A stretch of DNA of 10,205 nt. It comes from an uncultured Alistipes sp. GTDB taxonomy: Bacteria > Bacteroidota > Bacteroidia > Bacteroidales > Rikenellaceae. Location of the stretch: positions 1 through 10,205 of the forward strand of contig CAJUIE010000055.1 of assembly GCA_910586375.1 (NCBI GenBank). The letters are read 5' to 3'. The notes beneath the pieces are model-generated. The model was not told where the DNA came from. It did not search any database and was given only the letters and a program-made list of their open reading frames with translations. A program made the translations under genes and the position numbers. Shown here in pieces: positions 4,992 to 10,205 of the stretch (positions are counted from its first letter, which is position 1; each line of letters begins with the position of its first letter).

Positions 4992-5546
4992 TCAGAACCC
5001 CCACAGCACGACGCCCAGCTGCACGCCGGCGGTGGGCTGGAGACCCCGCGGGGTATAAGCCGCGCCGACGCCCGCCGTCAGGGCAAAACGATGGCGCTTC
5101 GTCTGCGTGCGGGTGATCGTATGGGTGCGGTTGTATACCTCGATCCAGTCCAGCGACGGCCCCAGCTCCCCCACCACCGGCCCCGAGACCTGAGCCCGGT
5201 AAAGACTATCTTCATAAGTGCGCGTCTGGACCTCCAGCGCTATCTGCACGCTGTCGCCCGGACTTGTCGGAATTTCCGACAGGCTGCCCGAGTTGTCCGG
5301 GATTTCCGAACCACTGCCAGCGGTTGCATTTTCTGCAACAACTGGCGCCGGGGCCGGAGCAAAGAGCAGGCGCGGAACGTTGACCGTCACCGCACGGCGG
5401 GTCGTGGCCGCGACGCTCGCCGGTCGCTCGTAATAAATCGTATCGATGCGCGTCTCCACACGCGGCGTCTGCGCGGCGTGCATCGTCATCCGGCCCGCCG
5501 CGAAGCCCGCGACGAAGAGAGCCAAAAGCAAAATAATCTGTTTCAT
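4992..5546 (-). CDS. DUF6808-like phage membrane protein
   Basis: A 184-residue protein with one N-terminal membrane helix or signal anchor (IILLLALFVAGFAAG, about 4-18), then a Pro/Ala/Ser-rich linker (about 60-98). A conserved-looking part follows, with QTRTYEDSLYRAQVSG, SLDWIEVYNRT, a basic RTQTKRHRFALTAGVGAAYTPRG and a glycine-rich end. The YxDSxYxAxVSG...LDxIEVY...RxxxI order fits Bacteroidota phage proteins of the DUF6808 type, found near lysis genes. Its location outside the membrane and the single anchor would suit a spanin-like or envelope-interacting role, which is inference. The start is ATG 5546 directly before the hydrophobic helix; ATG 5555 would add MYV. Confidence 0.6.
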   Translation of the reverse strand: MKQIILLLALFVAGFAAGRMTMHAAQTPRVETRIDTIYYERPASVAATTRRAVTVNVPRLLFAPAPAPVVAENATAGSGSEIPDNSGSLSEIPTSPGDSVQIALEVQTRTYEDSLYRAQVSGPVVGELGPSLDWIEVYNRTHTITRTQTKRHRFALTAGVGAAYTPRGLQPTAGVQLGVVLWGF

Positions 5547-5554
5547 AACATACA

Positions 5555-5592
5555 CAAAAAAAACGGTAACTCCGAAAATACCGGAATTACCG
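5555..5592 (-). terminator. Terminator after the Panacea module
   Basis: CGGTAATTCCG/CGGAGTTACCG (5592-5582 with 5574-5564, 11 bp with one G-U, 7-nt loop) followed on the minus strand by a run of nine Ts. It separates the Panacea pair from the DUF6808-like gene. Confidence 0.85.
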
Positions 5593-5615
5593 CTGAAATT
5601 TGCATTAATCGACTG

Positions 5616-6062
5616 TTACTTCGCCAATCCGTATTGTTTAAGTTTACAGAGGTCATTTACAGGCGACTTCAATAACAACTCCCGAATCTTCTGAAGGTCT
5701 GCCTCTTCAAGATAACCAATATATTCGGCCTCTTGCAAAATACGGGTGGTCTCAATGTCGCGAATGTTATAACAATCTACATATCTGAATTTTCCATCCA
5801 AAAAAACATATTTTTCGGGATAAATGCACCACTGGAACGGTGCTATCTGGCGGGCAAAATGGACGTTTACCTCAGAATTTATCAGAGAAACACCTACGTA
5901 ATTACCCTCGGCATCCACCCCCACGACGACAAAATATTTCGTTCGAGAATTGGCATGGTGTCCTTTGGGCTTCACTCCGTCCCGCGGATAAAACACCATC
6001 TTAAAGACACTGCCCATGCACACCTGAACCTTCCGAAGAGCCTCAATATCGCCAAGTTGCAT
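5616..6062 (-). CDS. Putative toxin partner of the Panacea antitoxin
   Basis: A 148-residue protein starting 9 nt after the Panacea gene, in the position of its cognate toxin. Visible segments: MGSVFKMVFYPRDGVKPKG at 16-34, then KYFVVVGVDAEGN, VGVSLINSEVN, YPEKYVFLDGKFRYVDCYNI and a helical C-terminal part (DLQKIRELLLKSPVN). The order of strand-rich KYFVVVG, LINS and FLDG...VDC segments recurs in small Bacteroidota proteins paired with Panacea genes and recalls the PemK/MazF-like layout, but catalytic residues cannot be assigned. ATG 6062 is used; an internal Met at residue 16 begins the conserved part. The target is unknown. Confidence 0.55.
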   Translation of the reverse strand: MQLGDIEALRKVQVCMGSVFKMVFYPRDGVKPKGHHANSRTKYFVVVGVDAEGNYVGVSLINSEVNVHFARQIAPFQWCIYPEKYVFLDGKFRYVDCYNIRDIETTRILQEAEYIGYLEEADLQKIRELLLKSPVNDLCKLKQYGLAK

Positions 6063-6071
6063 CTCTACCGA

Positions 6072-6629
6072 TTATTTATCGAACTCAAGAGCATCGGACA
6101 GATAGGCGAGGACTTCCTCAGAGGCACCGTTCTCCTTGGCAATAAGGAGATTGTCCATCACATGGCTGCCTTCATTGTCATAGGCACTTTTCCACGCGTT
6201 GTCATGCGTTTTTTCCATCAAAGAATTAAAATCCATCTTCGACACAACGTCAATAGCAGCATTCAGGCACTCAACATTGGAAGCGGACAAGCACTCCATA
6301 TCCGGGTGTTCTTTAGAGGAAAAACTCTCATATTGGCTCTCTATAGGATCCGCCAGCCGGGACAAAAGCCCCTCATCGTAATAGCGATATGAATCCTGAT
6401 CGCCCCTCGCGACTTTCAGGACATCATAAATCAATGAAGGAACCGGTCCGAACGGAAGCGCTACAATCTTATCGTTGAACAACGGTAAGGCATATTTGAC
6501 CAAGTGATCTTTCTGGGCATAAAATGCCGTTTTCACGATGTGATAAACATCGCGACACCCTTCTGGCATCTCGTTCAGAATATACAACAGAACGGCCTTA
6601 ATACGCCTTATGTCCATTTCTCGCATCAT
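6072..6629 (-). CDS. Panacea (SocA-like, DUF4065) antitoxin
   Basis: A 185-residue protein with the Panacea domain at about residues 7-75: KAVLLYILNEM, VYHIVKTAFYAQKDHLVKY and LPFGPVPSLIYDVLK. This is the canonical pattern L.YIL......Y.I.K..Y.A...HL..Y......D...A...GPV...IYD. The C-terminal half, helical and acidic, is specific to this protein. Panacea is a widely shared antitoxin domain that neutralises unrelated toxins by direct binding; the toxin here is the next gene. ATG 6629 is chosen because the longer frame begins with TTG 6665, which lies in the promoter -7 box; ATG 6626 and 6617 are alternatives. Confidence 0.85.
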   Translation of the reverse strand: MMREMDIRRIKAVLLYILNEMPEGCRDVYHIVKTAFYAQKDHLVKYALPLFNDKIVALPFGPVPSLIYDVLKVARGDQDSYRYYDEGLLSRLADPIESQYESFSSKEHPDMECLSASNVECLNAAIDVVSKMDFNSLMEKTHDNAWKSAYDNEGSHVMDNLLIAKENGASEEVLAYLSDALEFDK

Positions 6630-6662
6630 CGTCGTAGGAATACGCAATTCTTCTTTAATATG

Positions 6663-6696
6663 CAAATTTAATACTTAAAATGAAAAAATGCAAAAA
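6663..6696 (-). promoter_or_regulatory. Promoter of the Panacea module
   Basis: TTTTTG (6696-6691), 20 nt, TAAATTTG (6670-6663) on the minus strand, an exact consensus match. A short quasi-palindrome around 6698-6714 just upstream might be an operator. No gene is seen between here and 6761, only an imperfect hairpin at 6712-6751 (CCGGTATG/CATGCCGG). Confidence 0.8.
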
Positions 6697-6761
6697 TCGG
6701 ATACGATCATTCCGGTATGTCAAAGAACCTGTTATGCGAATTGCATGCCGGTCTACTCAAC

Positions 6762-7244
6762 TCATCGCGTCATGGGTTTATACTGGCCGCCGCGCATGGA
6801 GAGCTCCTGCCGCCGCTGCTGGCCCTGCGAGTTCTTATAACCGATATGTATCCAGCGCGGCGTGCCGGCAGCGTCCTCGTCTTCGGAAATCAGCTGATCG
6901 AACGCCCGCCCGGCGAGCCACTCCCGGCAAAAAGACTTGAATGCGCCCAGCCGCCCGTTCTGAGGAACAAGGTCCAGAGCCCACCCCGCACAATGGGCCG
7001 AGGCCGACGACCCGCCGACAGCCCGGTTGAGCCGAAAACCCCGATAACCCGACGTGACACGCAGCGCCGGCGTCCCCCACCCTTCGTGCGCACACCGCAC
7101 GGCCCACGCTTCGCGCAGGGGATCGGCCAGACGGGACACGGTCATTTCGAGGTTGGCCCGGTGCTCGTCCGTGGGCGTGTTGTCCAGACCCAGACGCCGC
7201 GCCGTCGCGGAGCGCGTGAGCTCCTCTATCGAAAAGTATTTCAT
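6762..7244 (-). CDS. Phage endolysin, M15-family peptidase (VanY/D,D-carboxypeptidase-like)
   Basis: A 160-residue peptidase that cleaves peptidoglycan stem peptides at lysis. The MKYFSIEELTRS start is typical of Bacteroidota M15_3 endolysins. VTSGYR lies at 63-68, the zinc motif SAHCAGWALD at 82-91 gives H84 and D91, and RWIHIGYK at 130-137 supplies H133; E121 is a candidate catalytic acid. No signal peptide is seen, so membrane passage should depend on a holin, possibly the overlapping upstream gene. ATG 7244 is chosen from family starts and the 4-nt ATGA overlap with that gene; the longer frame to 7325 only reads through it. Confidence 0.92.
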   Translation of the reverse strand: MKYFSIEELTRSATARRLGLDNTPTDEHRANLEMTVSRLADPLREAWAVRCAHEGWGTPALRVTSGYRGFRLNRAVGGSSASAHCAGWALDLVPQNGRLGAFKSFCREWLAGRAFDQLISEDEDAAGTPRWIHIGYKNSQGQQRRQELSMRGGQYKPMTR

Positions 7245-7618
7245 GATTGTGCGGGGTTGGTGCATTCTCCGCCCTCGATCCTGCCAAAAGGGGGCTGCCG
7301 CCGGTCGCAGCCGAGGACCTTGCATTTGAAGATTCCCAGTGCCGTATTGGCCGACGAGAGGCGGTCGTTGCGCTTGCGAAGTTCGTTGTTGTCGCGATAA
7401 AGGGCATCGATCTTGCCGTCCTTGGCGTCGAGCGAGGTTTTAAGCTCGGCGCACCGCACTTTCCACTCGTTGGCCACGCCCTGCCACTCCTCGATGACCG
7501 ATTTCTCGTTGTCCAGCTGCCGGGCCCGTTTGTTCTCCCGGTAATAAAGCAGCGCCGAGACGATGCCGCCCGTCGAGAGCGCCGAAACGACTGCCGCAAT
7601 AATCGTTGTCCAATCCAC
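7241..7618 (-). CDS. Holin- or spanin-like phage membrane protein with coiled coil
   Basis: A 125-residue protein with one N-terminal membrane segment (IIAAVVSALSTGGIVSALLYY, about 6-26, split across the start) and then a long charged heptad-rich region (27-95, ELKTSLDAKDGKIDALYRDNNELRKRN and similar) that should form a coiled coil. The tail carries cysteines in KCKVLGC and a RRQPPFG motif often seen at the end of such phage proteins. It starts with GTG (7618-7616); the preceding in-frame TAG rules out an earlier start. Its TGA overlaps the endolysin ATG by 4 nt, so the two are translationally coupled as a lysis cassette. Whether it works as holin or spanin cannot be told from sequence. Confidence 0.7.
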   Translation of the reverse strand: MDWTTIIAAVVSALSTGGIVSALLYYRENKRARQLDNEKSVIEEWQGVANEWKVRCAELKTSLDAKDGKIDALYRDNNELRKRNDRLSSANTALGIFKCKVLGCDRRQPPFGRIEGGECTNPAQS

Positions 7619-7649
7619 AAACTACATAATTTAAAAATGAAACATATAA

Positions 7650-7687
7650 AAAACCCGAGCCTCCGCGGGGGCAGGTTTTCGGCTCTC
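7650..7687 (-). terminator. Probable terminator upstream of the lysis cassette
   Basis: On the minus strand GAGCC...GGCTC (7685-7657) encloses a GC-rich loop and is followed by GGG and six Ts (7655-7650). It would stop transcription coming from the tail genes, implying a separate promoter for lysis, for which I see only a weak candidate. Confidence 0.45.
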
Positions 7688-7690
7688 AAA

Positions 7691-7746
7691 GAGCCGCCGG
7701 GCCGCAGCCAGCCCGGGGCATTTGCGCCGTTCGCTGGCGCCGGCTC
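7691..7746. repeat. GC-rich palindromic repeat, copy 3
   Basis: Begins GAGCCGCCGGGCCGCAGCCA and ends CGCTGGCGCCGGCTC. Same family as 424-492; the ends pair, and the left end can alternatively pair with CGGCTC at 7680-7685. Confidence 0.6.
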
Positions 7747-7810
7747 TTTGTAGTCTTCCGCGGCGGGGGCCCGCAGACCTGAGGGTCAACTCTCCTTTTG
7801 AGCGGGATTT

Positions 7811-7878
7811 TTTCGGCGGCGGCCGGGGGGGGGCACGCTGGAAGCGTGAAGCCGCCGCCGAAACAACGCGGAGCGTTG
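7811..7878. repeat. Nested perfect inverted repeat (cruciform-like)
   Basis: TTTCGGCGGCGGC (7811-7823) and its exact complement GCCGCCGCCGAAA (7851-7863) form a 13-bp stem. Its loop holds a run of nine or more Gs and a second perfect hairpin CACGCT-GGA-AGCGTG (7834-7848). A third hairpin with the same GGA triloop, CAACGC-GGA-GCGTTG (7864-7878), follows at once. No coding frame fits. Confidence 0.8.
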
Positions 7879-7895
7879 CAGTCCTGTTCTTCTTC

Positions 7896-7946
7896 GGGCC
7901 GGAGCCACCCCGGGCGAAGGCTCGCCCGACAACAAGTCGGGTTTTC
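7896..7946. repeat. GC-rich palindromic repeat, copy 4 (partial or rearranged)
   Basis: GGGCCGGAGCCACCCCGGGC followed by GAAGGCTCG matches the left half of copies 1 and 2 with a few substitutions. It is followed by CCCGACAACAAGTCGGG, a short hairpin of its own. Confidence 0.55.
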
Positions 7947-7960
7947 GATAATAGGTCGCA

Positions 7961-8024
7961 GAGCCCTTATCCGGTTCTCTCTATTGCGGCCCCCGGGCAT
8001 TTGTGCCTTCGCCGTCTCCGGCTC
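7961..8024. repeat. GC-rich palindromic repeat, copy 5 (diverged)
   Basis: The right part, GGGCATTTGTGCC then CCGTCTCCGGCTC, matches the right part of copy 3 (GGGCATTTGCGCC...GCGCCGGCTC); the left end is GAGCCC. Confidence 0.5.
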
Positions 8025-8049
8025 TCGAAAAAACAGTCGCCAGACTGGC

Positions 8050-8112
8050 GGGCCGCAGCCTCTGCCCCGCGGAGGCCCGCAAAAAACAGCGTCCCCCGCT
8101 GGCTCCGGCCCG
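8050..8112. repeat. GC-rich palindromic repeat, copy 6
   Basis: GGGCCGCAGCC at the left, CCCCGCGGAGGCCCGC inside, CGCTGGCTCCGGCCCG at the right: the clearest prophage copy, with ends forming an inverted repeat. The whole stretch 7619-8120 shows no credible gene; its open frames are produced by these repeats. Confidence 0.7.
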
Positions 8113-8120
8113 AAAAACTT

Positions 8121-8282
8121 TTTTGCTTCCGGCAGGTTTTTTGTTATCTTTGCAAGGTCATCCAATGACATTGGAAGTCTGCCAGGCGCGGATTCTGCGG
8201 AGCCGTTGCAGCAGGCGACCTCTTAGGCCGACCCCCTCCCGTTTCATTACGTACGACGGTGCAGCAGGTCGGTCATTTTTTT
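8121..8282 (+). ncRNA. Candidate small RNA between promoter and terminator
   Basis: TTTTG (8121-8125), 19 nt, TATCTTTG (8145-8152) is a perfect promoter on the plus strand, opposite to all neighbouring genes. The predicted start is about 8158. At 8226-8274 GGCCGACC pairs with GGTCGGTC and seven Ts follow (8276-8282), a rho-independent terminator. The roughly 125-nt product would be highly structured, with TCCAAT-GAC-ATTGGA near its 5' end. A 63-codon frame from ATG 8165 crosses the region and continues antisense into the next gene, but has no recognisable content. No known RNA family is recognised. Confidence 0.45.
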
Positions 8283-8769
8283 ACTTATCTACAACAGAAT
8301 ACAGAATATATCGTTTACCTGCTTCGGCTCGGTCATTATACGCCACCTTGAAATAAATCCCCCTGCCGGTTTTATCTTTGTACCGAAAAAACATCTCCTT
8401 TCCATCCTTCCGCTCCTTATAGACCTTGTGGTCTGTAGGCACATACTCGGCTTTGGCCAGTATGCGGTCGATGTGAACCATCGAGGAACGGCTCATATAC
8501 TTACCGCTCAGGGTCAGCATGGCATCGCGCGCGACGTGCTCAAGCCCCTTGCGGGTAAATCCGACATCGATAAACTTGTTGTCGGCCTCGAGAAGCACCG
8601 ATTTATTCGCCAAATTGCGGTGCATGGCATTTGCAACGCTCTTATACTCGGCCCTTACGGCGGCCTTGCGCCCGGGCGAGAGATCGCCGTACTCCTTGCG
8701 TACGCCGTTCTCCGTGTAGATGTTGCCCTCCCACTTCGAAGCCCGCAAACTCCCCGCTCCTTTACCCAT
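8281..8769 (-). CDS. Phage protein with PBECR/BECR-like nuclease C-terminal domain (candidate)
   Basis: A 162-residue protein. The N-terminal 60 residues are basic and unremarkable. From about residue 68 the layout is DVGFTRKGLEHVARDAM (H78), HIDRILAKAEYVPTDHKVYKERKDGKEMFFRYKDK (given as two overlapping parts, 99-117 and 118-133) and GIYFKVAYN...RYILYSVVDK. This helix-with-His, two-helix, then four-strand order resembles the phage Barnase-EndoU-ColicinE5/D-RelE-like nuclease domains usually fused to MuF-type head proteins. It may cleave RNA or be an ejected protein. ATG 8769 overlaps the upstream stop by 8 nt (ATGGGTAA); the frame opens earlier (8814) inside that gene. Assignment is by pattern only and moderate. 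Confidence 0.45.
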   Translation of the reverse strand: MGKGAGSLRASKWEGNIYTENGVRKEYGDLSPGRKAAVRAEYKSVANAMHRNLANKSVLLEADNKFIDVGFTRKGLEHVARDAMLTLSGKYMSRSSMVHIDRILAKAEYVPTDHKVYKERKDGKEMFFRYKDKTGRGIYFKVAYNDRAEAGKRYILYSVVDK

Positions 8770-9148
8770 TCCCCAGCTCTTTTGCACGGCGTTTGCACGC
8801 CTCGCAGAAGGCATTATAGACGTCGAGCTCCGCAGGCCTGGTGTCGCGCTGCCGCAGGATCGCCAGCTCGTCCGAAACCGTATAACGCTCCCGGATCAGA
8901 GCCTCCACGCGCTCTTCATACCCCACAACCACAGCCGGCAGGGGCTCATAACGCACCCGGATGCACGCCCCCGCATCCTCATACACCGCCCGCGTATTTT
9001 CGGGGACCGGACCCTCGGGATAAACCACCTCCCGATACCCCGCAGCACGCAGACGCGCAGCACGGGGGTTGGCGATAATATATCCGTCCTTTTCAACCAC
9101 CGACGGCGCCCACTCGGGGCGGCCATCGACCATTTTGGCGTATTTCAT
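8762..9148 (-). CDS. Conserved phage tail-region protein
   Basis: A 128-residue protein of a type common downstream of tail-fibre genes in Bacteroidota phages. It starts MKYAKMVDGRPEWAP, continues GYIIANPRAARLRAAGYREV, and ends with a helical part ERVEALIRERYTVSDELAILRQRD (about 79-102) and YNAFCEACKRRAKE. The function is not established; a role in tail-fibre assembly is possible from its position, similar to small chaperone-like genes after fibres. It starts on the base following the LamG gene's stop and overlaps the next gene by 8 nt. Confidence 0.65.
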   Translation of the reverse strand: MKYAKMVDGRPEWAPSVVEKDGYIIANPRAARLRAAGYREVVYPEGPVPENTRAVYEDAGACIRVRYEPLPAVVVGYEERVEALIRERYTVSDELAILRQRDTRPAELDVYNAFCEACKRRAKELGNG

Positions 9149-9898
9149 CTATTCTCTGAAAATAATCTCCACACCGGACTTGCCCACACTCAGGTCCCGG
9201 CCACCCGCCGAACAGAGCAGCGGCGGCAGGCAGGCATCATCGAAGGGCTGCTGCGAGGCACTGTCCAGCCACACACACCCCTCCGTAAGGTTCCGGGCCA
9301 CAAACTCCGCGGCGCACAAGCTCTTCATCGCAGCCGGAACCACGAAATCCTCCGGCGCCCCGCCGTGCCAGAGTGCCGACGCCTCCGCAGCCCCCAGCGC
9401 CGCGCCGAAAGCCCGGAAAAGAGCCACATCGCCCCGGTTGAGCAGCGCCGGGCCCCACGACCCGATATACAGCGTCTGGTTATCCTCGAGCACCTCGGCC
9501 AGGCGTTTCGTGCCCGCAAGCGCGCCGTCGAAATAAACCGTCAGCGTGCGCGCCGAAGCGTCGACGACCTCCACCAGATGGTGCCACGGCCCCACCTCCA
9601 GCGACCCCACAGCAACAATATCGTTGGTCATGCCCACGATCAGCTCGCCCTTCTGCACGTAAGCCCGCGGAGCCCGGACCAGCGGATAACTCGAAAACAG
9701 AAACTGGTTATCCAGAAACTCCGTGCCCGGGTCATGCACCCGGAACAGACACTCGAACGTCCGGCTGCCCGAAAGCGCAAAACCGGCGTTACTCAAATAC
9801 CCCCCGCGAAAACCCACGCCCTGCTGCATGGTGCGCGCCTGACGGCAAGCGGCGACGCGCGACGCCGCGGCCTGCGTTTCCAGCAAGAGGCTACTCAT
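9149..9898 (-). CDS. LamG / concanavalin A-like phage tail protein
   Basis: A 249-residue protein carrying a jelly-roll lectin-like domain at about 40-190: SGSRTFECLFRV, GPWHHLVEVVDASARTLTVYFDG (split), LYIGSWG and VALFRAFGAALGAAEASALW. This is the strand pattern of LamG/ConA-like domains (W-H-H-(L/V), then TVYFDG, then a final helix-turn). A shorter C-terminal part (GCVWLDSASQQPF, VEIIFRE) follows. As the tail-fibre neighbour, it probably contributes to receptor or surface-glycan recognition. The ATG at 9898 overlaps the fibre stop by 8 nt (ATGAGTAG), continuing the tight late operon. Confidence 0.8.
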   Translation of the reverse strand: MSSLLLETQAAASRVAACRQARTMQQGVGFRGGYLSNAGFALSGSRTFECLFRVHDPGTEFLDNQFLFSSYPLVRAPRAYVQKGELIVGMTNDIVAVGSLEVGPWHHLVEVVDASARTLTVYFDGALAGTKRLAEVLEDNQTLYIGSWGPALLNRGDVALFRAFGAALGAAEASALWHGGAPEDFVVPAAMKSLCAAEFVARNLTEGCVWLDSASQQPFDDACLPPLLCSAGGRDLSVGKSGVEIIFRE

Positions 9899-10205
9899 AC
9901 CACACGATCGTTACGGCGCCCTGACGGAAATAAAGGTCATACGTCCGCCCCGGCTGCGGGATGCGCCACCCCACGATGGGAACATCCGCCGGCAGCGTCA
10001 GCTCCGTGGGGACTGCCCCCGAGCGGAACCGAACCACCGACACCTCCGCAGAATCCGCCACCGAGACGATCGACAGCGACGCCACCTCCCCGCACTCATA
10101 AATGCGGTTGCCCGCCACCGACAGCTCAACCTCCGGGCCTTCCAGCTGCTCCACTACCACCGACGGGGCCGGGTCGCCTTTCGGACCCTGTTCGCCCTGT
10201 GGGCC
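9891..10205 (-). CDS. Phage tail fibre with collagen-like repeats, C-terminal part
   Basis: The last 104 residues of a gene that enters from the right edge. The visible part opens with collagen-type Gly-X-Y repeats (GPQGEQGPKGDPAP), which trimerise in phage fibres, then a beta-rich domain (VVVEQLEGPEVELSVAGN, YECGEVASLSIVSV, PGRTYDLYFRQGAVTIVWYE). Proteins with this layout form the distal fibre in Bacteroidota prophages, with the C-terminal domain exposed. The frame is open through base 10205, and the internal ATG at 10160 is not the start. Length and N-terminus are unknown. Confidence 0.8.
   Translation of the reverse strand, partial: GPQGEQGPKGDPAPSVVVEQLEGPEVELSVAGNRIYECGEVASLSIVSVADSAEVSVVRFRSGAVPTELTLPADVPIVGWRIPQPGRTYDLYFRQGAVTIVWYE

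Noticed and set aside
6835..7689. 284-codon minus-strand frame across the lysis genes
   Set aside because: Arg/Ser-rich shadow; the M15 zinc motif and the coiled-coil protein lie in the other frames and overlap by ATGA.
7686..8171. 161- and 148-codon frames on both strands
   Set aside because: They are generated by the palindromic repeats (Gly/Pro/Arg/Cys-rich on both strands) and have no protein-like content.

Overview
Prophage left end in a GC-rich Bacteroidales genome, probably Alistipes-like. The lineage call rests on repeated matches to the Bacteroidota promoter consensus (TTTG, 19-20 nt, TAnnTTTG), the near absence of Shine-Dalgarno sites, and Bacteroidota-type proteins (integrase with SAM-like domain, DUF5053-like and DUF6808-like phage proteins, FISUMP/fimbrillin-type C-terminus). 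The genus is inference.

Chromosomal side (1-1830): the start of a biotin-dependent carboxyltransferase gene (minus) with a clear promoter; two copies of a GC-rich palindromic repeat; an orphaned C-terminal fragment of a FISUMP-like surface protein; a potassium-channel-like membrane protein with an altered selectivity filter; and, on the plus strand, a tRNA(CAU) gene with its own promoter, a 16-bp tandem repeat in its leader and a terminator.

Phage side (about 1830-10205): a tyrosine integrase sits just after the tRNA and reads away from it, as expected for integration at a tRNA 3' end. Everything further right is on the minus strand. From the right edge leftwards: collagen-like tail fibre (partial), LamG/ConA-like tail protein, a small tail-region protein, a PBECR-like nuclease candidate, a gene-free block of palindromic repeats with a candidate small RNA, then a lysis cassette (GTG-started membrane/coiled-coil protein and M15 peptidase, ATGA overlap). 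Between lysis and integrase lies cargo: a Panacea (SocA-like) antitoxin with its partner toxin, a DUF6808-like membrane protein, and a three-gene AT-rich operon encoding a small protein with an aromatic-rich tail, a SecB-like chaperone and an ADP-ribosyltransferase-like protein. A 59-residue DUF5053-like gene lies at the end, between 16-bp inverted repeats.

The most interesting system is that three-gene operon (3574-4875). It has the make-up of a toxin-antitoxin-chaperone module, related in concept to HigBA-SecB TAC and CmdTAC, but with a short antitoxin candidate that shows no obvious helix-turn-helix and with the order antitoxin, chaperone, toxin. Together with the Panacea pair, the prophage appears to carry two independent toxin-antitoxin type cargo modules side by side.
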